Positions 14,456 to 16,640 of a stretch of 16,640 bases of DNA are shown in pieces. Origin of the DNA: JACVSF01 sp036702855. GTDB lineage: Bacteria > Cyanobacteriota > Cyanobacteriia > Phormidesmidales > Phormidesmidaceae. A model generated the notes under the pieces. That model made no database searches. It was given only the letters and a program-made list of their open reading frames with translations, and was not told the origin of the DNA. The position numbers and the translations under genes are program-made. Position 1 is the first letter of the stretch, and each line of letters starts with the position of its first letter. The stretch covers positions 1 to 16,640 of the forward strand of contig DATNQF010000011.1 in assembly GCA_036702855.1 (NCBI GenBank), read 5' to 3'.

Positions 14456-15877
14456 TTACGGTGAGTACACCTGTGCAGGAATGCCCTGCTGTTGCAGCTC
14501 CTGCACAAGTGTTTCAGCCGAGGACTCATCGGAAAAAGCTCCCATCTGAATGCGAGCTCCTGCCGGGAAGTTGCGTACATACGCATCCCCAACTGCTGAT
14601 CGAGCCGTAGAAAGGGACTGGTCCCCGGTAAAGTCAGTCACCACGTAGTGATTGGGCTGAGCTGGCTGAGCGGCTGCGGGTTCATCAGCCGGAGCAGGTA
14701 ATGGAGCGGGTGCCGACTGAACTGGAGGCGCAGGTTGGGGAGCTACAGTCACTGCCGGGGCTGGACGAGATGGGGCTGGAGTAGCTGGGGCTGAACCCGC
14801 TGCGGCTGGACGAGACGGACGTGCTGGAGCTGCCTGTACTCGGGGCGGCACCGTAACCGGTATCTGAGAAATCGTAGTCGGCGCGGTAACTACGGTTCTG
14901 GGTTGGGCCGAAGTAGGCGTTGGTGGTTGAGCTGCTGTCGGAGTCGGCGCACTTGGAGTGGCTGAAACTGTCCCTGGCTGGGGAGTCGGGGATAGGGCCA
15001 CTGTGGGTGTTGAGGTGATTGTCGGAACACCTGTCCCCTCAGAGGGTAGGGTGCTCAGTCTAGCCAGGTTGAGATCAACAAATTCCTTTTGCGAGAGGTC
15101 TGGGCCGAGTCCTTGAAGCCCTGGCTCAAAGTCGCCACCCCTAGCATCCGTGCCAGCATTGGGGGACTGACCCTGTAAAGCTTGAATAGCGGGTATCTTC
15201 CAAAGATGTCCGAGTGCTTTGGGATTGGTCAGCAAATATCCCAATCCGGCACTGCTGACCAACAGTAGGAGCAGCGCTCCCAAGCCCAGCGGCGTCGTGA
15301 TGCTCTTAAGCAGGGAGGGCTCGTAGTCAGTATCCTGGGAATGGGAAGCAGAGTCAAACAATCCAGAGGCGTCTGAGGCATTGAGTAAGGCTTCCGTACT
15401 CTCTAGATAGTCATCGGGAACGTGGGTATAAGAAATGAGGGCTCCATTTTCTGGGGCCTCACTTTCTGGTAAAGGTGCCTCAGCCGGGACTAATGCTGAA
15501 GAATCGAGAGGCGCGCTGTTAACAGGGCTGTTGACAGGATAAGAACTCTGGTAGCTAGCTTGTAGCAGGCGTGGATTGGGAGGTAGGGGCGGCGGTGGGG
15601 TTGGGGGCTCTGCAACTGCTGCTTGCTGGGGCGTGGGCTTGACCTCAGACTTTCCCTCCACCCGAATCAGATCGATGGGTTTGCGGCGTTTGCGGAAGGT
15701 AAGACCTTTTGGAGTCGGGGTAACCGCTTCGCCCTGACGGCTTTGGCGATACCGTATCAGCTCAGCGTCTAAATCGACCGACAAACTTGCTAAAGCCCGA
15801 TGCAGCGGCAGCTTGAGCGTGGCGGCTGGTTCAGACACGGCTGAGGTTGGGGTTGAAGACGGGTATTCCCTAGACAT
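14456..15877 (-). CDS. single-pass membrane protein with C-terminal SPOR-like domain
   Basis: A 473-residue protein. It has a cytoplasmic-type N-terminus (about 1-192; low complexity, with KGLTFRKRRKPIDLIRVEGK at 57-76 as its best-defined part), one hydrophobic segment (about 196-217), a long extracytoplasmic Pro/Ala/Thr-rich linker (about 285-408) and a C-terminal domain (about 409-473) whose ARIQMGAFSDESSAETLVQE resembles the SPOR fold. SPOR domains bind denuded glycan strands at division sites, so a role at peptidoglycan is expected; division itself is inference. The linker DNA has short direct repeats: GCTGGACGAGA recurs at 14760 and 14805, 45 bases apart. It starts at ATG 15877, where no strong ribosome site is seen. 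It is divergent from the DciA-like gene and is followed by pspA. Confidence 0.8.
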   Translation of the reverse strand: MSREYPSSTPTSAVSEPAATLKLPLHRALASLSVDLDAELIRYRQSRQGEAVTPTPKGLTFRKRRKPIDLIRVEGKSEVKPTPQQAAVAEPPTPPPPLPPNPRLLQASYQSSYPVNSPVNSAPLDSSALVPAEAPLPESEAPENGALISYTHVPDDYLESTEALLNASDASGLFDSASHSQDTDYEPSLLKSITTPLGLGALLLLLVSSAGLGYLLTNPKALGHLWKIPAIQALQGQSPNAGTDARGGDFEPGLQGLGPDLSQKEFVDLNLARLSTLPSEGTGVPTITSTPTVALSPTPQPGTVSATPSAPTPTAAQPPTPTSAQPRTVVTAPTTISQIPVTVPPRVQAAPARPSRPAAAGSAPATPAPSRPAPAVTVAPQPAPPVQSAPAPLPAPADEPAAAQPAQPNHYVVTDFTGDQSLSTARSAVGDAYVRNFPAGARIQMGAFSDESSAETLVQELQQQGIPAQVYSP

Positions 15878-15938
15878 CGTTATTCTTGTCTTCCCGACAC
15901 GGTATCCAAAATAAGTCAGCTTGAGCGGACTCAGACCT

Positions 15939-15966
15939 ATGTTACAGATTTCTTTTCAGTTGACAA
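15939..15966 (-). promoter_or_regulatory. possible promoter for the SPOR-pspA genes
   Basis: On the minus strand TTGTCA (15966-15961) is followed after 16 bases by TAACAT (15944-15939), matching the -35 and -10 consensus at five and four of six positions. The predicted leader is about 55 bases. On the other strand the same place reads TTGACA (15960-15965), a perfect -35 box facing the DciA-like gene but without a good -10. TTTCAG/CTGAAA (15954-15959, 15975-15980) forms a flanking inverted repeat that might be an operator. Confidence 0.4.
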
Positions 15967-16089
15967 GCTGTTTTCTGAAATGAGTGTAGAGAGCTGCCAT
16001 CCTATTTCTGTCCCGATAGCCCTCTTTTGCCCTCATCTCTCGTCTCTGACCTGCCATAATCCTGGGTATGGACTGTGAGGTAAACCAAA

Positions 16090-16640
16090 ATGGCTCTTGA
16101 CGCTTTGGGCCATTTATTTCACAAATTTGAAAGCCAACCGCAGTGGCGAAGTCAGCGGCAGTTTCGGCAGGTGTTGGACGCTTGGCCGCAGGTGGTCGGT
16201 GCTTCAGTGCTTCCTCAAACTCAACCCGTCCGCATCGCTCAGGAAGTGCTGTTTGTGGCAGTTGCTAGCCCAACCTGGGGACAAACCCTGACCTTTGAGC
16301 GCCTGCGGATTTTGGAAAAGCTTAACGCTACTGTCTCTCCCCCGCTCAAAGATATTCGGTTTTCGACGGGGGACTGGTTCCGACGGGGTCAGGCCAATCG
16401 CGATCGCACTACTCCCGATGAGGCAGCTTTGCGATCGCACCCCAGTTTTTCCACCTTTCCTGCCCAGCCTGAATCGTCAGCTTCTACCCCGCCCCAAACG
16501 GCTGTAGAAGCCTTTCAGCAGTGGGCCCAGCGCCACCAACAGGCCACCCGTCAGCAGGTGTTGTGCCCTCGTTGTACCTGCCCTGCCCCGGCTGGAGAAC
16601 TCAAACGCTGGGGAGTTTGTAGCCTATGCGCTGCTAAATC
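16090..16640 (+). CDS. DciA-like (DUF721) protein with C-terminal zinc ribbon (partial, runs off the edge)
   Basis: The frame opens at ATG 16090, with GAGGT eight bases before it, and runs without a stop to the window edge (183 codons plus two bases), so the 3' end is missing. Residues 1-98 (FRQVLDAWPQVVGASVLPQT, VLFVAVASPTWGQTLTFERL) match the DUF721/DciA fold, a helicase-associated domain that helps load the replicative helicase DnaB in bacteria lacking DnaC. A Ser/Pro-rich linker (about 105-135) leads to CPRC (159-162) and CSLC (177-180), a four-cysteine zinc-ribbon pattern. The link to helicase loading is family knowledge; the ribbon's role is unknown. It is divergent from the SPOR gene. 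Two HIP1 sites lie within the coding region near 16400 and 16430. Confidence 0.82.
   Translation, partial: MALDALGHLFHKFESQPQWRSQRQFRQVLDAWPQVVGASVLPQTQPVRIAQEVLFVAVASPTWGQTLTFERLRILEKLNATVSPPLKDIRFSTGDWFRRGQANRDRTTPDEAALRSHPSFSTFPAQPESSASTPPQTAVEAFQQWAQRHQQATRQQVLCPRCTCPAPAGELKRWGVCSLCAAK

Noticed and set aside
1..16640. CRISPR array, tRNA, rRNA, toxin-antitoxin or phage defence genes
   Set aside because: No regularly spaced repeats, cloverleaf sequence or defence domains were seen on either strand.

Overview
The window comes from a cyanobacterium, probably a filamentous or Leptolyngbya-like lineage. Three things point there. The octamer GCGATCGC (HIP1) occurs at least 17 times in 16.6 kb. 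A Flv1/Flv3-type pair of three-domain flavodiiron proteins is present, which in bacteria is a mark of oxygenic phototrophs. The intergenic DNA also carries GGGTT...AACCC palindromes and a GCGTTCGCGAAGCGTCTCCC motif that I recognise as widespread in cyanobacterial genomes. No tRNA, rRNA, CRISPR array, complete transposase or phage gene was seen.

Layout. (1) 1-311: left edge, possibly the 3' end of a gene, with no clear promoter. (2) 312-2960 (+): glycogen phosphorylase with a long low-complexity N-terminus. (3) 3036-6680 (-): flv3 followed by flv1, convergent with glgP across a hairpin. (4) 6681-7345: gene-free stretch rich in palindromes. (5) 7346-8581 (-): HtrA/Deg-type serine protease. (6) 8869-11732 (+): a LysM protein with a LytM domain that has lost its metal-site residues, a two-TM proline-rich protein of unknown function, and a class IV-like histone-deacetylase-family enzyme. 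(7) 11855-12739 (+): TrhO-type tRNA hydroxylase, convergent with (8) 12758-13465 (-), an alpha/beta hydrolase. (9) 13676-15877 (-): a SPOR-domain membrane protein followed by PspA. (10) 16090-end (+): a DciA-like (DUF721) protein with a C-terminal zinc ribbon, cut by the window edge.

How the genes work together. This looks like ordinary chromosomal backbone, not a mobile island. Glycogen phosphorylase supplies sugar phosphate. Flv1/Flv3 are known to drain excess photosynthetic electrons to O2. HtrA and PspA are envelope and membrane stress factors. The LysM/LytM and SPOR proteins are expected to act at peptidoglycan. DciA-like proteins help load the replicative helicase. No clearly new multi-gene system is visible. 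The most interesting items are the apparently dead LytM domain beside an unknown two-TM proline-rich protein and an HDAC-fold enzyme, the palindromic intergenic region after htrA, and the zinc-ribbon tail on the DciA-like protein.
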